Shown piece by piece: positions 10,839 to 22,869 of a stretch of DNA of 64,000 bases. The translations under genes were made by a program, and so were the position numbers. Within the stretch, counting starts at the first letter, position 1. The number at the start of each line of letters is the position of its first letter. Source of the DNA: Gymnopus androsaceus JB14 (Eukaryota > Basidiomycota > Agaricomycetes > Agaricales > Omphalotaceae); assembly GCA_009733575.1 (NCBI GenBank), contig ML769393.1, forward strand, positions 283,018 through 347,017, given 5' to 3'. Below the pieces are notes generated by a model. It saw only the letters and a program-made list of their open reading frames with translations. It searched no databases and was not told the DNA's origin.

Positions 10839-11687
10839 CTAGAATGGTAGTAACTTCTCCGAACTACCTAGTTCATCATCGTAGACATCGATGGGAGTTG
10901 AAACTGTACCGGCCATGACCTTCTGATTCTCTGGGCACATGTGCTGGTAGTGACCGCGCTTCTGACACTTGTAGCAAGTAACCTCCGAAATTGGGCGACG
11001 GACATAAGGGCGGGCAGCTAAAGCGGCAACTCCAGACTTTGAACTCTCTTCATCGGAGTCGGCATTAACAGCAACGAAGTTTTGGAGGCGGGCAGTAACA
11101 TAGGTGATGTCTCCAGACTGTGGGTCTCCATCAAGTGAGGTAGCGACCGGTTTGTATGAGGTGGGGAGCGACGAAAGGATGCACGCGATAATCAGGTTGG
11201 ATGAGATACTCTCTCCAAGACTTTCGAGGAGGTCTCCATATTGGTGAATGGTTTTGATATGAGTCTCGATTGAAATGTCGTCCTTCTTCCGGGTATGCAT
11301 CATCTTCCGGTAGATTGCTGTAAGCAAACCCAGTCCCTTCACAATATGATAGTTTTGCAACTTCTCCACCATGGTGAGGGGGTCATCATCGATACCCTTG
11401 ATGTGAACGTATTGATCAGCATCCAAACTTTCAACAACAATTGACGCTGCAAGGTCCCTCTTTGTTTTCCATGCCTTCCACACCTTGCCATTCCTTCCAG
11501 ACGTGGGCTCAGGCTCAACCGGCTGTCCAACTAAGTCAACTTCTTGACCAGCACTCTCTGTTGTCCACCTCTCAATAAATCCCAACACTTCTTTCCTTCT
11601 CAGTTCAGCTCTTCTCTGGATCAACCAGTTTCCGAACAAATCCTCTCCCTTGTTATCCTTCAAGATAATCTTCTGCGAGTCAGGCAT
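10839..11687 (-). CDS. Ty1/copia Gag polyprotein (zinc knuckle)
   Basis: 282 codons from MPDSQKIILKDNKGED to a TAG at 10839. It has the copia Gag layout: an N-terminal NWLIQRRAELRRKE helix, a central UBN2-like region (YHIVKGLGLLTAIYRKMMHT, ILSSLPTSYKP) and a C-terminal CCHC zinc knuckle CYKCQKRGHYQHMC near residue 255. Gag forms the retrotransposon particle and binds its RNA. The frame continues upstream to 11834, but that stretch is Cys/Arg-rich and looks like leader. The ORF is intact even though pol is absent, so the element could only move with enzymes from another copy. Confidence 0.85.
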   Translation of the reverse strand: MPDSQKIILKDNKGEDLFGNWLIQRRAELRRKEVLGFIERWTTESAGQEVDLVGQPVEPEPTSGRNGKVWKAWKTKRDLAASIVVESLDADQYVHIKGIDDDPLTMVEKLQNYHIVKGLGLLTAIYRKMMHTRKKDDISIETHIKTIHQYGDLLESLGESISSNLIIACILSSLPTSYKPVATSLDGDPQSGDITYVTARLQNFVAVNADSDEESSKSGVAALAARPYVRRPISEVTCYKCQKRGHYQHMCPENQKVMAGTVSTPIDVYDDELGSSEKLLPF

Positions 11688-11961
11688 AATGAACGGGGCA
11701 ACAACAAAACAGTCCACAACAATAAACGGGGCTCCCACTGGAACCTGCAACACACAACGGGCGTAGAAACGCGGTAACGGGCACAACAAGTGCAGGGATA
11801 TGACAGGCGTAGAGACGCAGTTACGGGCACGCAATGTGCAGATGGACGACGGGCGTGTAAACGCGGTGATGAACAGGGGTGAGCCAAGGTATGGAATAAT
11901 CAGTAGCTCAAGAGGCCCAGTCTCATAATCTGTTGTCTCCAGACTGTGGGTCTCATGAATT

Positions 11962-13260
11962 GTTCCAACTTTAGTCTTTACTCCTGTCCATCATCTTTTT
12001 CGCATCGGTAAATCTTCAGACCTAGGCCCGTATGTCTTCATCAGTATCTTATCTGACTGTTCAATTTCATCTCTGCTTCGATGCAATCACTTATCATTTC
12101 ATCTCCATCTTCTGAACTAATTCTTGCTGGTTACGCCGAGTTTCCCCGAAATACTTCCCTGGAGCTCTTACTTCTGCCAGTCATAAAACTCTGATGTTAA
12201 TAACGACTCAGGTTTTGATCTTGGCTTTTAATCCTTCTTTCTTTCTTGTAGCACTTGCAAAAAAATGTTTAAAAAATCGTCTACACCTTACGATTGTTCA
12301 CGCTCGAACCTGACAGAGCACCCCCAGACTTCTTTTCCTGCACAGTGCGCCAACCCTCCCCTTGGTTGGGCACACTAAAGTCCCTGAGAGCTCCAGTATG
12401 ATCCTAATTCTGGAGCAACTCCATTCCATGGCTGCGCATCGATTTTGTCTATCTCGAGCATGACGGATTTTCGTGTGAGCATGAACATTTGGGGGAGGAC
12501 GGCGTTGAAATGAGTAGCAGTTAAGAAATGAAGTGCGCCAAAGCAAATGATGCAGTCAAATTCTCCAGCGGACATGACAAGTTCCTGCATCGAGCCAATC
12601 TTCACTGCTGCATAATACTTCTTCACAGCGTCAGCCTCGAGCATCTTTTTGGGAGCTCTATTCCTGTCAGCTCGATGGAAACATTGGCTTCGTGAAGCAC
12701 TTTGCCAAACATTACCCGTTCCACAGGTGACATCCAAGACAGGCCCACTGTAGTCAAAGTCCCTGACAAGGTCTGTTTTCATTGTGTGCGTACCGCCTCA
12801 GGCTCATACGCTGACTGATCGTATCTCGGCGTGAACGAGTCGTAGATCGATTTCTGCGGTGTAATCATTGACCACGGATGATTGATTGAGCTGAATCTCC
12901 TTGGTCATACCAAGAAAGCTCTGTGACCGCCAGGAAATGTTTCGCCTACAACGAAATCATCGCCCAGAGTATTTCCATGCGGGTAAAATACTACTTGAAT
13001 GCCGTTGAGCTCGAGGACATACTAGTAAGTATCACCGGTATGGTACAAGTCGCAAATTGACCATTGATAATCTGGTCGGCGGATGTACTTGGCTTATCCT
13101 ACTTATCCTGATGCTATGGTGGCGGGTCATGGAACTGATGCTCACTTTCAGGAAAGAACTTGGTACTTGAGGAAGTCACCAGGAACACGCAGGGAGAAGT
13201 TAGAACCTGGCCTAGAAAGACAATCACAGATGTCCTTCCCTTCCTTCCCTAATAGACCTG
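11962..13260. repeat. Duplicated segment, copy 2, right part
   Basis: Continues the homology to 5317-6350, including the methyltransferase remnant and the block around TGATAATCTGGTCGGCG (6193, 13067). It fades near the AGGAAGTCACCAGGAACACG region. Confidence 0.75.
12300..12930 (-). pseudogene. Methyltransferase remnant, copy 2 (class I, SAM-dependent)
   Basis: The 135-codon frame 12782-12375 contains the SAM-binding motif I (SGPVLDVTCGTGNV), then EADAVKKYYAAVKIGSMQEL and a post-II block FDCIICFGALHFLTATHF. This resembles fungal Williams-Beuren/UbiE-like methyltransferases. Upstream, YDSFTPRYDQSAYEPEAVRT occurs in broken frames, and the acidic-loop region (about 12690) is frame-shifted. The C-terminus is replaced by unrelated codons. 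It is better preserved than copy 1 but not functional as it stands. Confidence 0.65.
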
Positions 13261-13309
13261 GATCTGTATTCGTCAGACGCAATTCAGCATAAGCTTAGAC
13301 TACTGGGAA

Positions 13310-14100
13310 TTCGCGCGCAATCGCGAGCGCGCGCTGTCCCGGAGATACCGTCACTGGCACGCAGACGTCGAAGGTCGGTGGATGTGGGAGGAAGCTAGTT
13401 ACAAATGGGTGCTGGCCCATTATTATATTCATAGTTTTAGTTACGATACCAGTCGTTGTCACTGTTCTCGCAATGCTTTCACCCGTCCCAGCGCCTAAAT
13501 ATCTGATTCGTCCGAGCTGTAAGCTGCAGAAATAATTGAGAATGGAGGTATATATGTGTCAATTTGAGTTGGTGTTCGAAGTTGACGTCGAAGAGTGGGC
13601 GCTTAGTTGCTTCCGGGTATTACTCGGGCCAGTGCTTTTCGACAGCGTACTTACTAAGAGATCATTTATGATATCGGTTGAACTCAGGACAGTTTCCAAA
13701 ATGGTTTGAACACTAGGTCCTCTAGGTCTGCATCATCGCCCGCATTCTACGAGTATTGGATCAATGATTCGTCTACTCTAATCAGCTCGTAGATTTACTT
13801 CATCTGTCCCTACGGGTCCTTTATTAACTTGTCTCCCAAATCCGGAGCGCTACGTACCATAAGGACGATGTACTAAATATCCAAAGTGCGGCAGTGGACA
13901 AAAGAAAAGAGGTACCAATAAGCGTCTAGAAAGCTGAAGCTCGCGTCCATCGCGGTGATGCTTGCAATCACTAGGGCAAAAGATGGTCAGATTATTTCTC
14001 GATTTATCCAGTGAGGAGGTCAGAAGAAATTGAATATATAAGTATAGTACAGTACAAGATAAACAACAATCTGAGGAATTGAGATTATAATATAAATACG
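13310..14100. other. Intergenic, nothing identifiable
   Basis: Non-coding by eye. A GC-rich patch at 13311-13345 has alternating GCGCGC runs. The part next to 14107 is probably the 3' untranslated region of SMC4. Confidence 0.5.
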
Positions 14101-14106
14101 AGTGCA

Positions 14107-17100
14107 TCACGTCGATTTCGAGGGACTGTTCATAGATGCAGTATTCACAGGACGAGCAGTCAGAGCATGATTGTCGATAGAGATACTCTGAGTAACGTTT
14201 GCGGTTTTGTAGATCCCGATGAGACGATGACTCAATTCGAACATGTCGTTTCTACAAATCAGCATCAGCATAATCCGGGTAAGGGGTAGATGAGTAGATG
14301 AAGGAGAAACGTACCGCAGTGAGATAATGATGAACTGCGCGTTCTTGGTCCTATCCTTAATATAATTCGCGATAATGGATACGTTCCGGAAGTCGAGAGC
14401 GGCATCGATTTCGTCCATAAAGTAAAGAGGTGTAGGCTGGAGAGGAAAATAGGTCAGCGCGTCAAGATAGGAGATCAAGATCCAGGCTTGCCTTGAAGAC
14501 GTGTAGAGCGAAGACGAGGGCGAGAGAGCTAAGAGTCTGCGACATGTAGCAATCAGCTTATCACCCCCGATGATTCGAGGGAAGTTATCTACCTTTTCTC
14601 CACCAGACAAATTCGAGATATTCTTCCAGCTCTTCTTCGGAGGCATAACACTGAAGATGATCCCCTCGGCGAAAGGATCCATGCTGTCAACCAGCTCGAG
14701 CTCCGCGTTTCCACCTTGAGTTATCATCTAGAACAATGCTGTTAAATTCCTTCGTTCCACAATAATTCTACACTTTTTACCTGATACATCTCCTTCAGCT
14801 TAAGCGAGATGGTACTGAAGCCAGCCATAAACTCCTCCAAACGCTGCTTTCGAAGATCCTCGTACGTCTTCTTCTGAGCATCGCGCTCAGCTATGACTTT
14901 TTCGAGGTCATCGTGGCGGCGGAGGAATTCGGTCTCTCGCTCCTTATACTCTTTAAGCACGTTCAAGTTAGGTTTCGCTCGACCGATCTTATCTAGATGG
15001 AAAGTCAAACACGTCGGATCAGAACAGACAGGGAGCAGACGTACCTTCCAAAGCTTGTACATCGATCTTCATGTCGCGCTCCTTGAACTTTTGGAGTTCA
15101 TTAGTCCGATAGGTGTAAAGGTCGATAGAGCTCTTTTTCTGTTTCGGAGGCTCGTCTGGGTCGGGTTTCACGACCTCACCTTCACCATCGTCCTCACCCC
15201 TTCGGACTTCTTGTCTTCACCTTGATGTTCGGTTCCTCCTTCGCCATCCTCCCCTTCATCCTCTTCATCGTCACTTAAAAGGCGTTAGGGATAGATACAC
15301 AAAGTCAAAGTGAATCTTACTCAATATCCTCCAGCGCTAACTCATCGTGCAGGTTTTGGTAATGCTCCACTTGTGCACCGGTGGTCTCTATTTCCTTTTG
15401 TAAACTTTCTTGAGCCTTGCGAAGCTTGTTCTATAACGAGCTGTAAGACCGTTGCAACTAGCTTGTCCGGAAAAGACATACCTCAGTTTGACGGAACGCT
15501 TCAACTTCCTCGGCCTTACTGTCGAGCTCAGCTTTCTCATTAACCAAGTTCTCCCTTTGATTTTCCTCAGCGGTCTCAGCTTCCTCAACATTCTCCTTCA
15601 ACGTTTGCATGTACTCTTTCAAGTCTGCAAGGTCTTTGTCGAAACCAGCTAGATCTTCCTCCGCTTGTTCTAGCGCTGTGGCGTCACTGTTGATGGTGTG
15701 CGTGTGCTTGACAACGTCCTTCTCCGCTTTAGCTTTGGCAACCTCTGCAGTGGTGATCGCGTCGTTCGTGAGGTTGATGTGAGTCCTGAGGCCCTCGACT
15801 TTGGATTTCTGCGCCATCAGCTTGGATCCTCCTATCTTCATGATTTTTTCCTCGACTTCCCGAAGTGCAGCTTCAATCTCGCCAGCCTTCTCTTTCAAGC
15901 CTTCGAGCGCCTCCTCAAATACAGTGATGTTTTTCTCGAGTGTGCTGATTCTGGCGACATCTTCCTTGTCGGGCTTGCTGTTTGTCCTGTGAAAGGAGAA
16001 AAAACACATGAATCACCGAGGAAACTGCGGAGGAAAGAGAGACGAACCTCAAATCTTTAAGACGCTTCTCGGCTTGCTCCATTCGAACCTTTCCCTGCTG
16101 GATATCGAGACCTAGCTTTTCATATCGAAGGTCGATCTCAGGGCCAGCACGGTTCAACTCCTCCAACTCGGCCTCCGCACTCCGCACATCTCTCAATACC
16201 TCCTCCAACTTCGACTGGGCCTCGTCCCTGGCTTGCTCCAAATCTTGTAACTGCCGAGGGCTAACAGCATCCTTGGCCAATTTCGCACTCATCCCGCCCT
16301 TTGCAGGAGCTCCGCCACCACCAGACATAGCACCGGACGTCTCGATGACCTGACCGGCCAACGTCACGACCTTATTCCGCTTCTCTCCCTGGAACGCAAT
16401 ACGATTCGCCTGGTCCATGTCTTTGGCGACCAAGGTATCACCGACAGCTTTATAAAACACCTGCGCAAACTTTGGGTCTTTCGGAGTGATGAGGTCGAAG
16501 AGCCTTGGCGCGTTTTCTGGAGTTTGGGCTCGAGCGAGTTGGGCTTGTGGGTAGCTGATTTTTTCGAGGACCAAAAATGTAGCTCGACCGATGTTCTGAG
16601 AGCGAAGGTATTCGAGGCACTTTTGACCTTCGTCCACAGTGTCAACGACCATGTGGTTCAAACTTGGGCAGGCGGTGGTGATAGCGACATCGTACTGTGC
16701 AGCGATAGTACCAAGACTCCCGAGGCGGCCCTGAAGTACGGAGGTCAACGAACAGGAAAGGGCGAAAGAAAGCAACAACATACATGAAAACCGGTGATGC
16801 GCCCCGAACTTTGCATTCGAGTCAGGCTGTCAAGCACCTTGCCCTGAGATCTCGTTTCGACCTGGGATGATTTCGCTTCTTGAACCCGTTGGCTCGAGGA
16901 TGACGCTTTGGCGCGCCAGTCCTTCTCCGCAGCTTGCGCTTTCTGAAATTACTAGATTAGAAATAGAGATTGAGGAAATTGTCCCGGTAACGCACGGTCA
17001 GTTTCGCTGTAGCCGACTCTATCTTAACCTTCAGCTCCGCCTTCTCACGTTTGGCTGAACCAAGCATTTCGACCTTCTCCTCCTGCTCCGTCCTCACTTT

Positions 17101-19697
17101 CGTTACAAACTCCTCCGCTTCCTCCAAATCCGTCTTGATCGTCTCAACCTTCTTGACCAGTGCGTCACGTTCTCCTCGCGCAATATCAACTTCCTTCTGC
17201 TTTGCATTGATCTTAGCAGTCCAAGGCTGAAGGTCTCTCTGCAAAACTTCTTTCTGGTCGTAGAACTTTTGCGTCTTGTCTGGATCAACGGCGTCAACCT
17301 TTACAATAACGAAAAACTCTGAATACCGTACCTCTCAGGCTATCTTGGATTTCTTCCAGCACCTTCTCCTCCGCAGCCAAGTTGGTTTCGTGCTCTTCCA
17401 GTTTCCCCTTCTCGATCTCGATCTTCTCCTCACTATCTTCAATCGTATGTTGCGCGGTTCGGAGGGCATTCTGAGCCTGTGATAGGTCGTAAGATCGTGT
17501 ACTTCACGGAGCAATATCGAGCAGAACCTACATCAGTGACGTTTTTCTTGAGCTTTTTCGCTTTTCCTGCAGCATGCTTCCTCTTTTCGGACACACCGAT
17601 CTCTTGCTTCTCGTGGTCGTTCAACTCTTTAACAGCATCCGCGAGAACTTTTTGCACTTCCTGAGTATACGATGAGTATGTGTTTAACAACAGTGAGGAG
17701 AGTCGCATACTTTGTAAGCCTTCTCGAGGCCCTGATAGTGAGCCTGAAGTTCTGCCAAACGCTGAACATCGCCCTTATTCTTCTCTGTTTCGGCTTCAAG
17801 GTCGGCTTCGACTTTTGCCTACGGAGTTGAGGGTTTGAGCGCAATTATTCGACGGATAACAAGGAAAGGGAACTGACCAGACGTGAGCGGAAGGTAGTTT
17901 CGCTGTTCAGCGTCTGCCAAAGGTACCATTGATACAGTTTGGAACGCGCGCGGACTAGCTCGTTTTGCAGTCGTAGATAATCCTCGGCCTCTTTCTTCTT
18001 GTCTTCTAGCGAGTTCTTCTCCTTTTCGATGAGACGCAAACGGTTCAGTTTCTCTTGACGGTTTTCCTGCATTTTTTCCAGGGCGGCAAAGGCCTCTTCG
18101 ATCGGTACTTTGTACTGAGAAGTGCCAATGATGTCCTCGAGGTATTCAAGGAGGCCTTCGTCATGCTCCCCGCCCTTTGGTTTCATTTGAGCGATAGACT
18201 CGACTTCTCCCTACATATCGTGTTCAGAGACAGAATCAGATTGCGGGACATGAAGACAAACCTGCAAAATCAAGAATCGATTGTGATCCAAATCAATTCC
18301 GCGACCCTTGAGCAACGACTTAACCTCCGCTGGGGGTCTTTCGCGGCCATTGACGGTGTAGTTGCTCTTGTTATCCTTGGTTGCACGACGTGCTACGACA
18401 AGGCTAGAGCCGGGAACGACTTCAAATTCATCCAGGCCAGGCTGAAAAAGTCATTAGATATGATAAAACCGGGATACACAAAATCTCACCAGATCAATAA
18501 TTTCACGAAAGTGAATCTCAACAGAACAGTGGGTGAGGTCGGGATAGCGAGCAGAGTTGTGGATAAGTTCAGAAACCTTGGCCTGGCGCATTTTTGTGGC
18601 GCGAAAACCGAAGACGAACAGCAGGGCATCGATAGTGTTGGATTTGCCAGATCCGTTGGCGCCAACAATGGAAGAGAACGACTAGAATATACGTTAGTTG
18701 GAAGTGATTGAAAAGAAACATCGACAACCCATACCTTGTGGAAAGGACCGATTTCTTGTCGACCAGCGTAACTCTTAAAGTTGACAAGAGCAAGCTTATG
18801 GATGACCAACCGCGGCTGTGGACCTTTCGGTTCTTCAGGAATAATTTTAGCCTGAGGCTGAGACGCGGGTGGTAAGGTAGGTGGATGGTCGAATAAAAGC
18901 GACTTTTCCTCTTCCTCCTCCTCCTCCTCGTCAGCAATGAAAGACACTTTCGGATCCTCTTGTTCCTCTTCGACGGTCTGCTCGCGCTTTGATTTCAGAG
19001 GTGCTTTGCCCTTTCTCTTGGGAGCCACATATTCCTCGACTTCCGACTCCTGCTCATCACCGTCGGTTTCCTTTGGTACAGGTGTCGGTTTCTGAATGGA
19101 GGCGCGAGAGGGACGGCCTCGTCCTCGTTTAGCAGTCTGTTTGGACCTCGACTGAGGGGCAGATCGAGTTTCCTCGTATTCCGATTCCTCCTTCATTTGG
19201 ACGTCTGGATCTACTTCGTCATCTGATATGAGCACTGGTTTCTGAGGACGATTAGAACGAGACGGAACACGAGAGGATCGTCCTCGCTGAACAGTCTGTT
19301 TAGGCTTTGTGGCTCGTCGAGGTTTCGATTTGGGGATCTCTTCTTCAGAATCGTTATCCTCCCCTTGGGAATCATCCTCAGGCTCCAAAGAAGGTCTCTT
19401 TTTCTTTGTAGGCGGCGCTTCTTCATCGTCATCGGTCTCTGGCACTTCCTCCTCTTCTACAGTTGGCTCTGCTGGTTCCCGACGCGTAGAAGCTCTCGAC
19501 CTTGCTGAAGCCGCTGCACTCAAACGGACTGAGGAAGCTCTTCTGGATCTGGAAGGCGGCTTTTCGAGGTTTTCCTTTTCCTCGAGGTCGACAACATCAA
19601 CTACAGGCGGTTGGCTCCTTTTCCGTTTCATCGGCGCAGTTTCCACTGGTGTAGGCTCTACTGACGCCCGAGGGCGAGAGGAGCGCCGCGGAGGCAT
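14107..19697 (-). CDS. SMC4: Condensin subunit SMC4
   Basis: Large ATPase of the condensin complex, which compacts chromosomes in mitosis together with SMC2. The start at 19697 (MPPRRSSRPRASVE) opens a basic and acidic disordered extension of about 280 residues with several RGRPSR-like patches. Then come LVIHKLALVNFKSYAGRQEI and Walker A GANGSGKSN (about 18638-18672). The sequence MKPKGGEHDEGLLEYLEDII, characteristic of SMC4, follows near 18180. Long coiled coils flank a hinge at about 16480-16740 (GRLGSLGTIAAQYDVAITTA, VDTVDEGQKCLEYL). The C-terminal half ends with the signature NLSGGEK (14593-14613) and Walker B LYFMDEIDAALD (near 14403). Many short introns interrupt it; the exon frames I checked are consistent. 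The stop TGA is at 14107. No disabling change seen. Confidence 0.93.
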
Positions 19698-19888
19698 TGA
19701 GCTGAGATATTATGATAGTAAGGGTGGAGGTCGAAAATGAAGAGCGAATTGATTGTTCAATAAACAAAGCGCGCGGCACGTGAATGTCACGGAATCCGAT
19801 ATGACCAACGCGTCAATAAACAAATCATCCTAGAATCTACGGTACTCTAAGGTTCTAGAGTGAGAGCGTTGGCATACTTCAGTAATTA

Positions 19889-20595
19889 CTATGTAGCTTC
19901 AATCTCCATCACACCACCAAACTTCTGTCCAAAGGCTTGTTTCCACCGCTACAAATCATGTCCAATCAGCAAAGGCCCACAAGAATAAACAAACCACTCA
20001 CCTTCGTACTCTGGATACTCGAACGTGATAACATCCGTTCCAGAAGTAATCACAGCCGTGGATGGTCTCGACGGAAGATAAAAATTCTCTTGCCAAAGCG
20101 CACCCCCGACATTAAGCGTAAACGTCGAGTTGCTGAAAACTGTTCCATTTCCATACGTGATGGTCACTACATAGGTCTTGTCGTAATTGCAGTCGTTTTC
20201 GACGGTGAAGGAAGACGCGACGGAGGTTGCGGGGGTGGAACCGGGGTCGGTGCAGTAGTCGGCAAAGTTGAGAACACCGGCGGGAGGGTCGCTCCCTGTG
20301 ACGGTGGTTACATTGATCATGGATGTCGCTGCCTCGGTCCGCGAGGCATGCGTGGATCTGCGACGGCTCGGGGAGGAGGTGGACTATAATGATGGCTCAG
20401 GTCGATATCGCAAAGGCATTGCAATGTACCCACCTCAGAGCTCGTACAGTAGGGTGCCACTTCCCCTCCCTGATACGTGATAGCATTATAATCATCTCTC
20501 TTCATGATTTCGCTGCCTGCTGCTAGGGATGCAGCGACAGCAACGCTTTGTAACAAGAGCGAAAAACCAAGACCGAAACTCGAGACGGCAATCAT
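19889..20595 (-). CDS. Small secreted protein, unknown function
   Basis: Exon 1 (from 20595) encodes a hydrophobic start MIAVSSFGLGFSLLLQSVAV, a likely signal peptide, then YNAITYQGGEVAPYCTSSE. The donor GTGGGT and an acceptor before GCAGCG join in phase to AATSMINVTTVTGSDPPAG. The core has VENDCNYDKTYVVTITYGNG and NVGGALWQENFYLPSRPS. A last intron (GTGAGT to AACAAG) gives FEYPEYEAFGQKFGGVMEIE and a TAG at 19889. The protein has about 180 residues, four cysteines and a beta-rich look. The family is not recognised; similar short secreted proteins are common in agaricomycetes. Exon joins are inferred from splice motifs and frame. Confidence 0.65.
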
Positions 20596-21165
20596 CGTTG
20601 CAGAAGGGAAACATATCAGAGCGCCCTTTTATAACTAAACGTAACCAAGACTCGAAAGGTTGCGGGCTCGGAACCATGCGATGGGACGGGGGAAGCATCT
20701 ATCTGAGAAACTGTACGCATGCAAAATCAACGGCGACGCAGATAGCCAACCATTTGATAAATCATTCATAATAGACGGTGACCAAGAAAACCAATACAAG
20801 TCGAACCCTGTCGAATTTCTTACTCCACTTTCACCTGCATGCACCTCATTGTCTCATATATAAGCACACATGCATCTCTTCCTGTCAGTGTTACCACCAC
20901 TGCAATAGGAGTGCATTCGTTTGAATAACACGTCCTCGAAAAGGGGCACATCGTCTGCTGTCACTGTTAAAAAAAAATGGTGATTGTCCAGTGTAGCATC
21001 CGCTCAAACAGCAAAAAATCATGCGAATAGCATGTATCCATGCCCATATCCCTGTTGAAGCAGTCCGACTCCGAGAGTCCAACTTCGAAGCTTCAAAGTA
21101 CAAGGGTGTGTATTATCCGACTGTAAACATTGTCTACTTTTGTTCAATATCGATTGCGTCTACGC

Positions 21166-22181
21166 CTATTCCTTTGAAACGCAAGGTTTAAATAAGCAAC
21201 CAATGTTTAACCGATCCTTGGGCTAAAGCACACTTACTTCGACAACCCCAGACTCGGTGATCTCTACTTTGGAACGAGGGGCTCCAGAGGGCGTTCCCTC
21301 AGCTTCGATCTTCTTGACAATGTCCATACCTTCGACAACTTCTCCAAATACGACATGCTTGCCGTCCAACTAGTGAAAGTATCGAATGTGGGTCAGAAAG
21401 TGAGTGATTCACAAAAAGTACTCACCCATGACGTAACGACGGTGGTAATGAAGAACTAGCAGAGGAGAGCGGAGGTTAGAGCAGGCCCCAGGACTCGGAA
21501 ATGTAGGATAGGCATACCTGCGATCCATTTGTGTTCTTCCCAGCGTTAGCCATCGATAGGAGACCAGGCCGGGAATGTGTTAGCTGGAAGTTTTCGTCTA
21601 CCAAACGAATTTAGATTCAATAAAAGCACTGTGGAAGCTAGTCTCACCAGCAAATTTTGCGCCATAGATGGATTTTCCTCCGGTGCCATTGTGAGCAGTG
21701 AAGTCGCCTATTGTATAGTATGGGCCTCAATATTGTACGGATACGGAGGTTTGCGAAAGACTAACCGCCCTGAAGCATGAAGTTGGGTATAATACGGCTG
21801 GGAAGGGCACACTTAGACATGTAAACGCGAAAAAAGGAATAAAGCGACTTACTGGAACCCAGAACCCGCATAACCAAATCCTGGCTGACCAGTGCAGAGC
21901 TCTCTAAAGTTCCTTGCTGTTCTAGGGACAACATCGTCGTATAGCTTGAATACGATACGTCCAGCAGGTTTACCCTGGATTGCCACGTCAAACTGGAAAG
22001 TTCTTCAGCATTCCATGAAGTATGGGTTCTTGTGGAAACTTACGAAGACGTTGGACCTGTTGTTTTGCAAGGTAGAATCATTTTTCGCGTCAACTGTGAC
22101 ATTTGAAACTAGGATAGAAGATACGAACAATGCGCCTGCAGTGCTGGCAGAGGTTGTGAATTTTCGGAGGAAAGAAGCCAT
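21166..22181 (-). CDS. Cyclophilin-type peptidyl-prolyl cis-trans isomerase
   Basis: Exon 1 starts [20 protein letters not shown], a basic/Ser/Thr-rich leader fitting a mitochondrial presequence; an upstream in-frame Met at 22220 would lengthen it. The donor GTAAGT after SNVF leads to [20 protein letters not shown]. The cyclophilin core is complete: [14 protein letters not shown], the catalytic-Arg block [40 protein letters not shown] and [19 protein letters not shown] with the Trp of the cyclosporin pocket. It ends [12 protein letters not shown] plus a final exon that gives one more Glu and a TAG at 21166 (splice inferred). It catalyses proline isomerisation in protein folding. It is transcribed divergently from the ABC transporter 690 bp away. 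A decayed second copy lies at 35773-37059. Confidence 0.9.
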
Positions 22182-22869
22182 GGTTGGAGAAGTAATTTTT
22201 AGCGCTGAGAAGAACTTCAAGTTAGGACGCGCGCCTAACCTTGACCTAACCCAAATTTCAAATTTCTTGAACTCCTTTGATTTATATAATTACTTTGAGC
22301 CAATTATCGTTTCTACTATCTATGTAGTGCTTGTGAGTCAATTTTCATTCTCACAACAACTAGGGATTCCGACTCTTATCACCATCTGGCTGGATTTCGC
22401 TTCCGTGGAGAGAGGTTGCGCCAATCTGCGTCGGACTGAACTCAAGTTTACAGGTTTCAGTAACGTTGTCAGGATGCCAAAGGCGTATACGGTCGGGATA
22501 TCATTTCCAGCGATGTCCGCTCGCAAGCGAGGTGTACTGTGCCTCTCCACATGGAGCTGTCGGTCCGACAAAAATCCCTGATGAGAGCAGACTTTCCTTC
22601 TCCTTCTTATTCCCTTGAGCTTCCCTGAACCTTTCTTGCATGAAGAACACGGCTTCGTATGTAAATCGAGGGCGAAGGGCTTTCAAAACAGAAAAAAAAA
22701 ATTCTCCAATTGCTTTGCCGCCTTATAGTTCCAACCTATTGAATTCTCAATTGCGAGATGATAGGAACCCTCAATTTCAACTCGGTACCTTCACGTCGCC
22801 CGTCTTGACTCAAATTCACCTTCAAAGTTCACCTTATAGAGCTAGCCAGTGAGAGCTAGGGTCGCTGCA
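22182..22869. promoter_or_regulatory. Shared upstream region of cyclophilin and ABC transporter A
   Basis: 688 bp separate the two divergent starts. Parts recur upstream of copy B (41346-41897), for example AACTCGGTACCTTCACGTCG just before both transporters, with conserved blocks and short deletions. The last 90 bp before each transporter ATG are nearly identical. No specific operator is recognised. Confidence 0.5.

Larger units (their letters stand above)
10367..11956 (-). mobile_element. Rearranged gag-only Ty1/copia element
   Basis: The 1590-bp insert is flanked by a perfect 5-bp repeat GAATT (10362-10366, 11957-11961). From left to right it has: an LTR in plus orientation (10367-10547) with its primer-site flank GATTATGAGACTG; a second LTR in inverted orientation (10736-10561), lacking about 10 bases at its 3' end; then minus-strand gag, leader and the primer-site flank near 11912-11933. 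There is no protease, integrase, reverse transcriptase or RNase H. The right end (11934-11954) is a 21-base copy of gag sequence 11108-11128 instead of an LTR. The layout resembles gag-only (TR-GAG type) derivatives, but the head-to-head LTRs point to template switching or self-integration of cDNA before insertion. Confidence 0.8.

Noticed and set aside
11688..11834. Upstream extension of the gag frame
   Set aside because: Cys/Arg-rich leader-like translation; MPDSQK at 11687 fits known copia Gag starts better.
13311..13345. GCGCGC-rich patch considered as an origin or CpG island
   Set aside because: Only about 35 bases and isolated; nothing else supports it.
18055..18711. 218-codon plus-strand frame
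   Set aside because: Antisense shadow of the SMC4 Walker A and coiled-coil exons.
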